64,000 nt of DNA from positions 327,679 to 391,678 of the forward strand of contig NZ_SIHX01000005.1 in assembly GCF_004320525.1 (NCBI RefSeq), given 5' to 3'. The translations under genes and the position numbers were made by a program. Each line of letters starts with the position of its first letter. The first letter of the stretch is position 1. The notes below the pieces were generated by a model. That model saw only the letters and a program-made list of their open reading frames with translations. It was not told the DNA's origin and made no database searches. Below are positions 7,892 through 17,269 of this stretch, piece after piece. This DNA comes from Arthrobacter sp. S39 (GTDB lineage: Bacteria > Actinomycetota > Actinomycetes > Actinomycetales > Micrococcaceae).

Positions 7892-9296
7892 CCTCTGCAC
7901 CGGCATGCCGGTGCAGTGAAAGGCTGTCGGCGGTGCTGAACAGCATCAGGAAGGCCATGGCCAGGAAGGCCCCACGGAACGGTCCGGCCGGGTCCTGGGG
8001 GAACACCTCAATACCGTCAAAAATTCGGATCAGCAGCGCCGCCACGGCGATCCCGGCACCGGTGGCCAACTGCACCAGCGTGGCTGACACGGCATTCGCC
8101 GACGTGAGCTGCGCCGGGACGATGTCCGCATACTGCACCGAGGCGTAGGCGGAAAAGCCGATCGAGCGGAACGCCCCGCTGCACACCAGCAGGGCAAAGG
8201 TGATGGCCTGCGGCGTGTCGGGGGTCAGCAGTGCGCACAGCGCGAAAGTCACTGCGGAGGCAACGGACGCGAAGACGAGCATCGGCTTGAAACCGAAGCG
8301 CCTGATCAAGGGCGTGGTCGCCGGTTTGATGCCGATGTTGCCGATGAACACGGCCGCCACCATGATGCCGGCGTGCAGGGGCGTCCAGCCGAAGCCGGCC
8401 TGGAACATCAGGGGCAGCAGGAACGGCACGGAACTGATGGTCAGGCGGTACACGAACCCGCCGGTGGCCATGGCCCGGAACGTCCGCGTGGCAAAAACGC
8501 TGAGGTCAAACAGGGGATTCCGTGCGCGCAGCATCCAGGCTGCCGCACCGGCCAGGAAACCAACGCCGGCGGCCGCGGACACGGCACCCCAGGGTCCGTC
8601 GGGGTGGGCCGTGGAAAGTTCCAGGCCAACCACCAGTGCACCCACGCCGGCTGTGGTCAGGAACAGGCCCAGCCAGTCCAGCCTGCGTTGACGGTCGCCT
8701 GCCCCGGATGGAACCAGCCGCAAAGCCGCAATGAACGCCGCAAGGCCCAGCGGCAGGTTGATCAGGAAGATCCAGTGCCAGGAGAGATAAGTGGTCAGCG
8801 CGCCACCAACCAAGGGCGCCAGCACCGGGGCCAACAGGCCAGGCCACACCAGGAAAGCGGTGGCACGCAACAGTTCGGATTTCGGCGTTCCGCGGAGCAC
8901 CACCAGTGTGCCGACCGGAACCATCATGGCCCCGCCCGCGCCTTGCAGGATACGGGCCAGCGTCAGCATGGTGAGATCCGTGCTCAGCGCGCAGGCCAGC
9001 GAAGCAGCAGTGAACACCGCAATGGCCAGGCAAAAGACGCGCCTTGCCCCGAGGCGTTCCGCGAGCCAGCCGCTGAAGGGGATGCCCATGGCCACCGTCA
9101 TGAGGTAGGCCGTCATGGTGATGTTCACATCGGCTGCGGGCACCCGGAAGTCCGCCGCGATGCTGGGAATGGCGGTGGTGAGGACGGTGCCGTCGAGGAA
9201 CTCCATAAAGAACGTGGCAGCCACCAGCAGCGCCAGGCGCGGGTTCCATGCCTGCCCGCTGCCCGGATCCGCGTTCACCTGGTTGCTTTGTGCCAT
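7815..9296 (-). CDS. MFS drug-exporter-type transporter (DHA2-like)
   Basis: A 493-aa polytopic membrane protein of the major facilitator superfamily. The N-terminal motif LDGTVLTTAIPSIA (about residues 35-48) is the D1-type signature of the proton-driven EmrB/QacA drug efflux branch, and GWLAERLGARRVF (about 77-89) is motif A after the second helix. Hydrophobic segments run to about residue 460, consistent with 12-14 helices. The C-terminal tail (about the last 35 residues, Pro/Ala/His/Arg-rich) is soluble, and its last 25 codons or so lie antisense to the end of recQ. The substrate cannot be predicted. No regulator is adjacent. Confidence 0.88.
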   Translation of the reverse strand: MAQSNQVNADPGSGQAWNPRLALLVAATFFMEFLDGTVLTTAIPSIAADFRVPAADVNITMTAYLMTVAMGIPFSGWLAERLGARRVFCLAIAVFTAASLACALSTDLTMLTLARILQGAGGAMMVPVGTLVVLRGTPKSELLRATAFLVWPGLLAPVLAPLVGGALTTYLSWHWIFLINLPLGLAAFIAALRLVPSGAGDRQRRLDWLGLFLTTAGVGALVVGLELSTAHPDGPWGAVSAAAGVGFLAGAAAWMLRARNPLFDLSVFATRTFRAMATGGFVYRLTISSVPFLLPLMFQAGFGWTPLHAGIMVAAVFIGNIGIKPATTPLIRRFGFKPMLVFASVASAVTFALCALLTPDTPQAITFALLVCSGAFRSIGFSAYASVQYADIVPAQLTSANAVSATLVQLATGAGIAVAALLIRIFDGIEVFPQDPAGPFRGAFLAMAFLMLFSTADSLSLHRHAGAEVSRPGQAPAEAPPPHPPAGGHARRR

Positions 9297-9386
9297 CCGT
9301 TAATCCTGCCACCGCAGGCAGGTTCCGAGCCCGTTGTGTCCGCACCGCGGATACGCCCTGCCTCAGTTTGGTCCGGGAACGCAAAA

Positions 9387-9410
9387 GGCCCCGGTCCAGG
9401 GACCGGGGCC
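9387..9410 (-). terminator. Terminator of tRNA-Ser(GCU)
   Basis: A perfect 10-bp GC stem (9387-9396 and 9401-9410) with a 4-base loop is followed on the minus strand by a short T run (CCTTTTGC). It lies 6 bases past the tRNA 3' end. Confidence 0.75.
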
Positions 9411-9415
9411 AAACG

Positions 9416-9503
9416 CGGAGACGGGGGGATTTGAACCCCCGGTGGAGTTGTGCCCCACACTTCATTAGCAGTGAAGCCCATTCGGCCGCTCTGGCACGTC
9501 TCC
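9416..9503 (-). tRNA. tRNA-Ser, anticodon GCU
   Basis: On the minus strand the 88-base sequence folds as a class II tRNA. The acceptor pairs GGAGACG with CGTCTCC, the anticodon stem CTTCA/TGAAG holds the loop CTGCTAA (anticodon GCT), a long variable arm follows, and the T arm carries GGTTCAAATCC. CCA is not encoded. It reads AGC and AGU serine codons. Confidence 0.95.
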
Positions 9504-9535
9504 AATTGCTATTCCTAGCCCACCAAGGATACGCA

Positions 9536-9578
9536 GAACGGGGCATGCAGCGCAAAACGGCTTTGCGCGGCCCCGTTC
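9536..9578 (-). terminator. Hairpin downstream of the S9 peptidase
   Basis: Outer arms GAACGGGG (9536-9543) and CCCCGTTC (9571-9578) enclose a second stem GCGCAAA/TTTGCGC. It lies 19 bases past the peptidase stop. There is no strong T run, so it may be a weak or Rho-assisted terminator. Confidence 0.55.
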
Positions 9579-9596
9579 AGGCCCCTGGCAGCGCGG

Positions 9597-11879
9597 CTAC
9601 GAAGCGTCGCCGGCGAGGGTGCGCCACAGGAAATGCTGGCTCCGCGCCTGCAGCGCGGCAGCCTGCCGGTTGTCTGATGCTCCGGCGTGGCCGCCTTCCA
9701 GCGCTTCGTGGAACCAGACATTCGGAATGCCCATGGCCTCCATCCTGGCTGCCATCTTCCGGGCCTGCACCGGGCCCACCCTGTCATCGGACGTGGCTGT
9801 CCAGATGAACGTTTCCGGGTACTCCACCCCGTCCTTGAGCAGGTGGTAGGGCGAAAATGTCTTGATGTAGTCCCACTGTTCCGGCACGTCCGGGTCGCCG
9901 TACTCGGCGATCCACGAGTGTCCGGCAGAGAGCCGGGTGTAGCGCCGCATGTCCAGCAGCGGAACGCCGCACGACACGGCACCGAAAAGTTCCGGGTAGC
10001 TGGTGAGCATGTTGCCCACCAGGAGGCCGCCGTTGGAGCCGCCCACGCAGCCGAGGCGTTCACGCGACGTCACGCCGCGGGAAATCAGGTCCCGCGCCAC
10101 GGCAGCGAAATCCTCGTAGGCGCGGTGCCGGTTCTGCTGCAGGGCAGCCCGGTGCCAGCCGGGGCCGTATTCGCCGCCGCCGCGGATGTTCGCCACCACG
10201 TACACGCCGCCCCGGGCATGCGCAGCCACCCGGGGCCCGCCGGACGCTGCACCGTTGGATCCACCTGTCCGGCGCTCCAGCCAGGCCCTGCCCACGGTCC
10301 CGCTGTAGGCAGGGGTGCGGGACACTTCGAACCCGCCGTAACCGGAGAGCTGGGTGGGGTTCTGGCCGTCCAGCACCAGGTCGCGGGATGCAACCTGGAA
10401 GTACGGGACCCGCGTGCCGTCCGCGGACACGGCGAAGTGCTGCTGCACCTCGTACTGGGAGTCGTTGAAGAACGACGGCGAGGCCTTGACGGCCGCATGG
10501 CGGCTCACCACGCCTGCCGTCCCGGCGTCGGAAGCGGCACTCTCGGAAGCGGCACTGTTGGACGAAGCGGAACCCCGCTCCAGCGTCCCCCGCATCAGCG
10601 TGCTGGGGGTGGTGAAGCCGGTGGCGACCAGCCAGAAGTCGTCGCCGGCGCCGCCGTCGGACGGGCTGTCATCCTCGTCGTCCACGGCGTAGGCGTTCAC
10701 GTCGTGCAGCGGCGGGCAGGCGTCCAGCAGCGTTGTAGCCCACGCACCGGATTCTTTGCTTGCCGCCTGCACCGACGGATCGAGCACGCGGATCTCCGAC
10801 GAGACGTCACGCAGCAGGTTCAGCAGCAGGAAGTTCCGGGTCCAGCTCCAGGACTGCAGCGACGTGTGCGCATCGGAGGTGAACAGCACCGACAGCTCCC
10901 GGGACCCGGCCAGATAATCATCAAACCGTGCCGCCAGCAGGGCACCGCCGGGATAGACCGTTCCGTCCACCGTCCAGTCCTGGCGCGGACGGAACAGCAG
11001 CCACTCGCGGTGCGCGCTGATGTTCACGTCGGTGGGGACGTCGACCTCCACCCAGGATCCGTCTTCCAGGACGGACGTGCGCTGGTTGAAGAAATCGATG
11101 TAGTCCACGGCAAACGTGCGCTCAAAGCCGGGGGTGGAGTCGTGCGCCACCACGGCCAGCATGTGGTTCTCGGCCACTTCGAACAGGAGGGGCGCGGTGG
11201 CAAGGGGTTCACCGCGGCGCAGGGTCACGGCCGTGCGGGCGTAGGAGGAGGCCGTCCGCGGCAGCCCCTCGGCGGTGGAGGCGACCAGCAGCGTATCGCG
11301 GTCCAGCCACGAGACGTTGCCCTTCGCCGTCGGCAGGTCGAAGCCGCCGTCAGCCGGGGCAATAAAGCCGCGCGCCTCGACGTCGTACTCCCGGTACCGG
11401 TTCGCGTCGCCGCCGTCGGGGGAGAGTGCCAGCAGGGCGTGCCGGTGCGGCTCGCCCTCGGCGGGCCGGAGGAACGTTGCTCCGTGGAACACCCACTCGA
11501 CTCCCTCGGCGGCCGCCAGGGCGTCCACGTCCAGCAGCACATCCCACTCCGGGGCCTGGGTGCAGTAGCTATCCCACGTGGTGCGCCGCCACAGGCCCTT
11601 GGGGTTCGCCTGGTCCTTCCAGAAGTTGTAGTACCAGTCGCCGCGCTTGCCCACCATGGCGATCCGGTCCGTGGAGTCCAGCACCTCAAGGATGCTGCCT
11701 TCCAGGGCGGCATAGTCGGCGTCCTCCAGCAGGTCCTCCGTGCGGGCGTTCTGCTCGCGGACCCAGGCCAGCTGTTCCTCGCCGTAGATCTCCTCGAGCC
11801 AGATGTTTTCGTCGGTGGGTTCGGGGGAAATGGCTGGGGGAGTGGAACCGGGCGCTGAGTCAGCTTCAGTGGTGGTCAT
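9597..11879 (-). CDS. Prolyl oligopeptidase family (S9) serine peptidase
   Basis: A ~760-aa peptidase of the prolyl oligopeptidase family: an N-terminal beta-propeller region (about residues 60-500) and a C-terminal alpha/beta hydrolase domain. The nucleophile lies in CVGGSNGGLLVGN, the acid in TATSDDRVGP and the histidine in EGGHAGAS. The YGGF and GGVYVVANIRGGGEYGP segments are typical of the family. It hydrolyses peptide bonds in short peptides, usually after proline. No signal peptide is visible, so it is probably cytoplasmic. An Ala/Ser-rich low-complexity stretch (SASSNSAASESAASDAG, encoded near 10520-10575) sits in a propeller loop. I chose the ATG at 11879; another ATG three codons earlier (11888) is possible. 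Confidence 0.92.
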   Translation of the reverse strand: MTTTEADSAPGSTPPAISPEPTDENIWLEEIYGEEQLAWVREQNARTEDLLEDADYAALEGSILEVLDSTDRIAMVGKRGDWYYNFWKDQANPKGLWRRTTWDSYCTQAPEWDVLLDVDALAAAEGVEWVFHGATFLRPAEGEPHRHALLALSPDGGDANRYREYDVEARGFIAPADGGFDLPTAKGNVSWLDRDTLLVASTAEGLPRTASSYARTAVTLRRGEPLATAPLLFEVAENHMLAVVAHDSTPGFERTFAVDYIDFFNQRTSVLEDGSWVEVDVPTDVNISAHREWLLFRPRQDWTVDGTVYPGGALLAARFDDYLAGSRELSVLFTSDAHTSLQSWSWTRNFLLLNLLRDVSSEIRVLDPSVQAASKESGAWATTLLDACPPLHDVNAYAVDDEDDSPSDGGAGDDFWLVATGFTTPSTLMRGTLERGSASSNSAASESAASDAGTAGVVSRHAAVKASPSFFNDSQYEVQQHFAVSADGTRVPYFQVASRDLVLDGQNPTQLSGYGGFEVSRTPAYSGTVGRAWLERRTGGSNGAASGGPRVAAHARGGVYVVANIRGGGEYGPGWHRAALQQNRHRAYEDFAAVARDLISRGVTSRERLGCVGGSNGGLLVGNMLTSYPELFGAVSCGVPLLDMRRYTRLSAGHSWIAEYGDPDVPEQWDYIKTFSPYHLLKDGVEYPETFIWTATSDDRVGPVQARKMAARMEAMGIPNVWFHEALEGGHAGASDNRQAAALQARSQHFLWRTLAGDAS

Positions 11880-11954
11880 GCGCCCCATCCAAACAACATC
11901 TGTGCGCGGCTAGCAAGTCAAGCGTCCAAGTCACGAGCCGATACTCTGGATGCC

Positions 11955-13883
11955 GTGGGTACATCGCAGCTAATCCGGACCGCCATCATCGGCGCCGGCC
12001 CTCGGGGTACCAGCGTGCTGGAGCGCCTCCTGGCGCACGCCGCAGCCCGTCCCGGTGCAGCTGCCCTCCAGATCGACGTGATCGACCCCTACCCCGCCGG
12101 GTCCGGCCACGTGTGGCAGCCCGGCCAATCGCGGCTGTACCTGATGAACACCCAGTCGTTCTACCCCACCCTCATTCCGGAGGACCCTGCCATGGCCCCT
12201 CCGGTCGCCGGCACCACCTTCAATGGCTGGCGGGCGCGGCAGCTGCGCACTCCGGTGCCGTCGCTGACAGAAGACGAACGGTCCGAGCTGGCCACCCTGG
12301 GCCCCGGCGACTTTCCCAGCCGCGCCATTTACGGCCGCTACCTGCGCTGCACCCTTGAGGATCTGCTGAAGCGGCTGCCCGACGGCGTGACCGTCCGGTT
12401 CCACGAAACGTCCGCGGAGTCGGTGGTTCCGTCGGGGGACGGAACGTTCGACGTCGGCCTGGCCGGAGGCGGGTCCCTGCAGGCTGATTCGGTGGTGCTG
12501 GCACTGGGCCACATCCCCTCCCGGCTTAATCCTGAACAGCGGGAGCTTCAGTCATCCGCCGCACGGATGGGCCTGCGCTACCTTCCGCCGGCGGTTCCCG
12601 CGGATGTGGACTGGGACGCGGTCCCGGCCGGTGAGCCCGTCCTGGTCCGGGGCATGGGCCTGAACTTCTTTGACGCCATGGGCCAGCTCACCGAGGGACG
12701 CGGCGGCAAGTTCGTCGACGCCGGCCACAGGCTGGACTACCGCCCCTCCGGCCGGGAACCCCTGATCATTGCCGCCTCCCGCCGCGGCACCCCCTACCGC
12801 ACCAAGGCTGCCCTGAGGGGGTACTACCCGGGGTCCGTCCGGCTGCGGTACCTGACCGGAGCCGCGCTGCAAAGGTTCGGCGCCGCCGGGATCCGTCCCG
12901 GCTTCGACCACGACCTCTGGCCGCTGCTCCACCGGGACACGCTCTGGGCCTACTACTCCACGCTGGTGCGCTCGCAGCCCGGCGCCGTAGCGGAGCCGGC
13001 AGCGTTCCTGGACTCCCTCGACCATGCGCTGCACCCGCACAGCCACAGTGCGGCCAACTGGGAGGACGCCATGGCCAGCGTCCTCGCCATCCACGTCGCG
13101 CCGCGCCACCGGCTGGACCTCCGCGGCCTCGCCGCACCACTGGCGGGCCGGACCTTCGCCTCCCGCTCCGAACTGGACGCCGCCGTCGTCGAGTACCTGA
13201 TGGATGACGCCCGCCGCTCCGCCCTGGGTGAGGACGACCCCGTGAAGATGGCCATCGGCGCGCTCCACCACGGCCGTGCAGTCCTGAAGACCGCCGTGGC
13301 GGACGGCGGCATCACCGACGAATCGTGGGTGGCCGGGCTCCGTGGCTGGTTCGAGTCCTTCGTTGAGGGTCTGGCCAGCGGTCCGCCAGCGTTGCGTGCC
13401 GAACAACTGGCCGCGCTCGCCCGCGCCGGCGTGGTCAGCTTTGTGGGGCCGGACCCCAAGTTCGGGCTGGACCGCCGGACGGGAATGTTCACGGCGGCCT
13501 CACCCTGGGTGAACGGTCCACCGGCTGCGGCAAAGACCATGGTGGAGGCGCTCGCTCCCGCCAACAGGGTTTCTGCCAACGATTCCCCGCTGCTGACCCA
13601 GCTCCTCGCAGCCGGGCTGGTGCGGCCGCGGCTCATGATGACGGCAGAGGGCGCGCCCGTGCAGGCCAGCGGCCTGGACGTCAGCCCGCACCCCTACCGG
13701 CCCGTGGCAGCCAACGGGTCAGTCACCGGCGGCCTCTATGTGCTGGGCCTCCAGCTCTCGGCGGCGCAGTGGGGCACCGCCATCGCCGCGGAGGCAGTCC
13801 AGCCGGGCGGCCCCACGTACCCCAGCGGGCAGCGGACACTCCGCGATGCCGACGAAATCGCACAGGCCATTCTGGGGCGCTGA
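11955..13883 (+). CDS. FAD/NAD(P)-binding protein
   Basis: A 642-aa protein that opens with a dinucleotide-binding Rossmann motif, AIIGAGPRGTSVLERLL (about residues 9-25). A second flavoprotein-like element, ADSVVLALGHIPS, lies near 176-188. The layout is that of the large FAD-NAD(P)-binding family found next to varied oxidative genes, with no assigned reaction. It starts at a GTG (11955), divergent from the S9 peptidase with about 75 bp between the two start codons. No membrane segment or signal peptide is visible. The closing segment GGLYVLGLQLSAAQWGTAIAAE is typical of the terminal FAD-contact helix in these oxidoreductases. Function is otherwise unknown. Confidence 0.8.
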   Translation: MGTSQLIRTAIIGAGPRGTSVLERLLAHAAARPGAAALQIDVIDPYPAGSGHVWQPGQSRLYLMNTQSFYPTLIPEDPAMAPPVAGTTFNGWRARQLRTPVPSLTEDERSELATLGPGDFPSRAIYGRYLRCTLEDLLKRLPDGVTVRFHETSAESVVPSGDGTFDVGLAGGGSLQADSVVLALGHIPSRLNPEQRELQSSAARMGLRYLPPAVPADVDWDAVPAGEPVLVRGMGLNFFDAMGQLTEGRGGKFVDAGHRLDYRPSGREPLIIAASRRGTPYRTKAALRGYYPGSVRLRYLTGAALQRFGAAGIRPGFDHDLWPLLHRDTLWAYYSTLVRSQPGAVAEPAAFLDSLDHALHPHSHSAANWEDAMASVLAIHVAPRHRLDLRGLAAPLAGRTFASRSELDAAVVEYLMDDARRSALGEDDPVKMAIGALHHGRAVLKTAVADGGITDESWVAGLRGWFESFVEGLASGPPALRAEQLAALARAGVVSFVGPDPKFGLDRRTGMFTAASPWVNGPPAAAKTMVEALAPANRVSANDSPLLTQLLAAGLVRPRLMMTAEGAPVQASGLDVSPHPYRPVAANGSVTGGLYVLGLQLSAAQWGTAIAAEAVQPGGPTYPSGQRTLRDADEIAQAILGR

Positions 13884-14375
13884 CCATCCACCCCGGACGC
13901 TCTATCACTTGCTGCAGGATTTTCCGGAACGCTCTTTCACCCTGCGGCGCTGACCGGCGGCCACGTAACAACCGCACGTCCTGCGCAGAAATATTTGCGG
14001 GCCTCACCGGCGGCCCCGTGCGGCGGTGAGTCATCCCACGTGACGCCCCATGCTGAAGTGGCGCCGACATAGCCCGCCGAAGCCGCCGGGTGTTGCGCCG
14101 CCGCGGCCCTGTGCGTCGCCATGTGGACGGTCATGACGACGCGTTACCTGGTTGCCTTACGCCGGATTGCCCCACGTTTCGCGGGGAGTCACCGCATGCA
14201 GCGCTGTGTCGGCGCACTACGCCGCGGGGACGCCTGTTACCCCGGATGGCCTGCCGTTGCGTGCGGTTTCGCGCTGTGAACGCACCTCTTCTGCCGCCGA
14301 TCCTTCTCTGCTCTAGTGGTTCCCACGAGCCAGCCGGCCCGGATCCAGACCTGATCTGCAGAAAGAACCACCACC
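13884..14375. other. 492-bp non-coding gap upstream of the sulfonate transporter
   Basis: I see no convincing gene here; open frames are short and have biased composition. A small stem (CTCACCG 14003-14009 with CGGTGAG 14024-14030) may help end the upstream gene. The rest presumably carries the promoter and control sites of the transporter operon. I could not pick a sigma-70 box or a known riboswitch with confidence. Confidence 0.5.
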
Positions 14376-15458
14376 ATGAAAAACCGACTCCTGCCCGCCC
14401 GAACTCTCCCCGCCGCAGGCATGGCAGCCGCCATGGCCGCGGCCGTGGCAGTCTCGCTGGTGCTGTCCGGTTGTGGCGGTGCTGCAACGGCACAGCCAAA
14501 CGGGAGCGACGGCGGAACTGAAGTGAAAACCGTCCGTTACCAGGGTTCGCCCAACACCGTCGCCTTGGTGGAAGTGGCGGAGGACCTCGGCTACCTGGGG
14601 GACGTGAAGCTGGAGTGGGTCAGCAACACCACCAGTGGACCGCAGAGCATCCAGTCCGTGGCCACCGACCAGACTGACATCGGCGGAGCGTTCACCGGTG
14701 CCGTGATCAAGCTGATAGAGGCCGGCGCCCCCGTCCAGGCCGTCATCAACTACTACGGCGAGGACAAGGAAACCTTCACGGGGTACTACGTGGAAGAGGG
14801 CAGCCCCATCAGGACTGCCCGGGACCTCATCGGCAAGAAGATCGCCGTGAACACCCTGGGCGCCCACCACGAAGCGGTCATCACCACACACCTGAAGAAC
14901 AGCGGCCTGACGCCGGAGGAGATCAAGCAGGTGCAGCTCGTGGTGGTCCCGCCGAACGAGACCGAGGTGGCCCTCCGTAAGAAGCAGGTGGACGTCGGGA
15001 CCCTGGGCGGGGTGCTCCAGGACCGGGCGCTCGCCGAGGGCGGCATCCGGGCCCTGTTCACCGACGTCGGCGTGATCGGCGGACCCTTCGACGCCGGCCA
15101 GTACGTGCTGCGGAAGGACTTCCTGGCGAAGAATCCGGAAACCAGCCGCACCCTGGTGACTGGCGTCGCCAAGGCGATCGAGTGGGAGCGCACCACCCCG
15201 CGGGAGCAGGTCATCGCCAAGTTCGAGGAAATCATCGCCAAGCGGGGCCGCAACGAGAGCGCCGAGGCCCTGAAGTACTGGAAGAGCGTTGGCGTGGCCT
15301 CGCCCGGCGGCCGGATCCAGGACCAGGACTTCACCCGCTGGGCCGACTACCTCAAGTCCGCGGGAATCATCACCGGCGACCTGGACACCAACAAGCTCTA
15401 CACCAACGAGTTCAACCTGCTCGGAACCCCTGCACCGGCAGCAACCTCGAAAGGATAG
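14376..15458 (+). CDS. ssuA: Sulfonate-type ABC transporter substrate-binding lipoprotein
   Basis: A 360-aa binding protein. Residues 1-33 form a lipoprotein signal with a hydrophobic core and the lipobox LSGC (Cys33), so it should be anchored outside the membrane. The mature part has the NMT1/TauA/SsuA look: a beta strand VKTVRYQGSPNTVALVEVAE, then QSVATDQTDIGGAFTGAVIKL and GKKIAVNTLGAHHEAVI. Proteins of this type feed aliphatic sulfonates, taurine or other small sulfur or nitrogen compounds to the permease. Location in an operon with an ATPase, a permease and a TauD-like dioxygenase favours an organosulfur ligand. The ATPase gene starts 3 bases after its stop. The exact substrate is unknown, so the symbol is by analogy. 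Confidence 0.88.
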   Translation: MKNRLLPARTLPAAGMAAAMAAAVAVSLVLSGCGGAATAQPNGSDGGTEVKTVRYQGSPNTVALVEVAEDLGYLGDVKLEWVSNTTSGPQSIQSVATDQTDIGGAFTGAVIKLIEAGAPVQAVINYYGEDKETFTGYYVEEGSPIRTARDLIGKKIAVNTLGAHHEAVITTHLKNSGLTPEEIKQVQLVVVPPNETEVALRKKQVDVGTLGGVLQDRALAEGGIRALFTDVGVIGGPFDAGQYVLRKDFLAKNPETSRTLVTGVAKAIEWERTTPREQVIAKFEEIIAKRGRNESAEALKYWKSVGVASPGGRIQDQDFTRWADYLKSAGIITGDLDTNKLYTNEFNLLGTPAPAATSKG

Positions 15459-15461
15459 AAG

Positions 15462-16352
15462 ATGACACCCAAGATCAGTCTTCAAAACGTCACCAAGGAA
15501 TTCACCGTCCGGCCGGGTAAGGGCAAAGGCAAAAGCATCCGGCGCCAGGCGGAAACCTCCGTCCTCACGGCTCTCGATGACCTCACCCTGGACGTGGCTC
15601 CCGGCGAGTTCCTCACTCTGGTAGGCCCCAGCGGCTCCGGGAAGACCACCCTCCTGGACCTGCTCGCCGGGCTGTCCCGGCCCACGTCAGGAAAAGTCCT
15701 CGTGGACGGCAAGGAAGTGACAGGTCCGGGCCAGGACCGCGCCGTGGTCTTCCAGCAGTACGCGCTGTTCCCCTGGCGGACGGCCTCAGCCAATGTCTCC
15801 ATCGGCCTGGAGAACACCGGCCTGACCAGGAAGGAAAGGGCGGCCAAAGCCAGCGAGTTCCTCGACCTGGTGGGCCTGGCCGGGTTCGAGGACCGGTACC
15901 CGCACGAACTGTCCGGCGGTATGAAGCAGCGCGTGGCCATCGCCAGAAGCCTCGCCTATGAGCCGGACGTTTTGTTGATGGACGAGCCGTTCGCGGCCCT
16001 GGATGCGCAGACCCGCGAACAACTCCAGGACGAGCTCCTGCGGATCTGGAAAGCCACGGGCAAGACCATCGTTTTCATCACCCACGGAATCGACGAAGCG
16101 GTCTACCTCGGCCAGCGGGTGGCAGTGCTCAGCGCCCGGCCAGGCAAGCTCAAGGAAATCGTGGACATCAACATCCCGGACCGCGACGGCGACGCGGACA
16201 TCCGCTCGCATCCGGCCTTTGTGGAACACCGGCACCAGGTCTGGTCCCTTCTCCACGACGAGGTCCGGCTCGCCCAGGGCTCCGGCCACCGGAAGATCCT
16301 CCCGGACGGAACAGCACCCGATGAACAGCCCCTTGAAAGGAGCGCCGCCTGA
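15462..16352 (+). CDS. ssuB: Sulfonate-type ABC transporter ATPase
   Basis: A 296-aa nucleotide-binding subunit: Walker A GPSGSGKT (residues 55-62), Q-loop VVFQQYALFPWR, signature LSGGMKQRVAIARSLA, Walker B VLLMDEPFAALD and the switch histidine in FITHGIDEAVYL. The FPWRTASANV context is typical of the nitrate/sulfonate/taurine transporter class. An unusual basic insert (residues about 18-30, rich in Lys, Gly and Arg) follows the first strand. It powers import by hydrolysing ATP on the cytoplasmic face. Its stop overlaps the permease start (TGATG), so translation is coupled. Confidence 0.93.
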   Translation: MTPKISLQNVTKEFTVRPGKGKGKSIRRQAETSVLTALDDLTLDVAPGEFLTLVGPSGSGKTTLLDLLAGLSRPTSGKVLVDGKEVTGPGQDRAVVFQQYALFPWRTASANVSIGLENTGLTRKERAAKASEFLDLVGLAGFEDRYPHELSGGMKQRVAIARSLAYEPDVLLMDEPFAALDAQTREQLQDELLRIWKATGKTIVFITHGIDEAVYLGQRVAVLSARPGKLKEIVDINIPDRDGDADIRSHPAFVEHRHQVWSLLHDEVRLAQGSGHRKILPDGTAPDEQPLERSAA

Positions 16353-17227
16353 TGACCGCTGTGCTGACCCGACCGCCTGAGGCGGCTGCCGCCGTCGGAC
16401 ATTCCGCCCCGCCGGAAACGCGGCACCAGACCGGCAGGCTGTCCGTCCTGGCAGGCTACGCCGGCCGGGCAGGCTGGAAATCCCTGGCCGTCCTGCTGTT
16501 CCTGGCCCTCTGGGAATTCGGCCCGCAATACCTGGCGGGACCGTCCACCCGGGTGTTCCTGCCCCCGCTCCACGAGGTGCTCGCGGCCGGAGCCAAACTG
16601 GTCGAATCCGGCCAGCTGCAGAGCCATCTGCAGGCCAGCCTGACGCGCTCGGTCTCCGGTTTCGGAATCGCCGTGGTGTCCGCCGTTGTGCTGGGGCTCC
16701 TGATCGCCTGGTACGGCTGGCTGAACTCGTTCCTGAACCCGCTCCTGGAGCTCTTCCGCAACACAGCCACCCTGGCCCTGCTGCCGGTGTTCACCCTGCT
16801 GCTGGGCATCGGCGAGGAATCCAAGATCACCATCGTCGCCTACGCCGCGTTCTTCCCGGTCCTGCTTAACACCATCGCCGGTGTCCGGACCGTGGACCCG
16901 CTGCTGATCCGGGCCGCCAAATCCCTGGGGCTGAACAGCTTCCGGCTCTTCCAGAAAGTGATCCTGCCGTCGGCAGTGCCAACCATCTTCACCGGAATCA
17001 GGATGGCCGGAACATCATCCATCCTGGTGCTGATCGCGGCCGAAATGGTGGGCGCCAAAGCCGGGCTGGGCTACCTGATCGTCAATTCGCAGATGAGCTT
17101 CCTCATCCCGGACATGTACGCCGGCATCCTGACCGTCTCCGTGCTGGGCCTGCTCGTCAACGTCCTGCTCGTGGCACTGGAACGGCATTTCTCCCGCTGG
17201 CGCACCGCCGTCGGCTCCGGCACCTGA
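16352..17227 (+). CDS. ssuC: Sulfonate-type ABC transporter permease
   Basis: A 291-aa BPD-type inner-membrane permease. After a ~45-residue N-terminal tail, hydrophobic segments appear at about 47-62, 100-125, 135-155, 165-180, 220-245 and 255-275. The coupling-helix region around RAAKSLGLNSFRLFQKVILPSAVPTIFTGIR matches the EAA loop that docks on the ATPase. Together with the two upstream genes it forms a complete importer. The ATG at 16352 overlaps the ATPase stop. A dioxygenase gene follows 42 bp later in the same direction. Confidence 0.92.
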   Translation: MTAVLTRPPEAAAAVGHSAPPETRHQTGRLSVLAGYAGRAGWKSLAVLLFLALWEFGPQYLAGPSTRVFLPPLHEVLAAGAKLVESGQLQSHLQASLTRSVSGFGIAVVSAVVLGLLIAWYGWLNSFLNPLLELFRNTATLALLPVFTLLLGIGEESKITIVAYAAFFPVLLNTIAGVRTVDPLLIRAAKSLGLNSFRLFQKVILPSAVPTIFTGIRMAGTSSILVLIAAEMVGAKAGLGYLIVNSQMSFLIPDMYAGILTVSVLGLLVNVLLVALERHFSRWRTAVGSGT

Positions 17228-17269
17228 CACACCGACTCTCCGCACCACTGACCAGTAAGGAAAAAGCAC

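Noticed and set aside
9687..11858. A 723-codon plus-strand frame opposite the S9 peptidase
   Set aside because: Antisense shadow: rich in His, Gly, Arg and Val, with no domain pattern, while the opposite strand encodes a complete peptidase.
14090..14521. A 143-codon frame upstream of and into ssuA
   Set aside because: Arg/His/Cys-rich random-looking sequence that overlaps the real signal peptide in another frame. No ribosome site or family resemblance.
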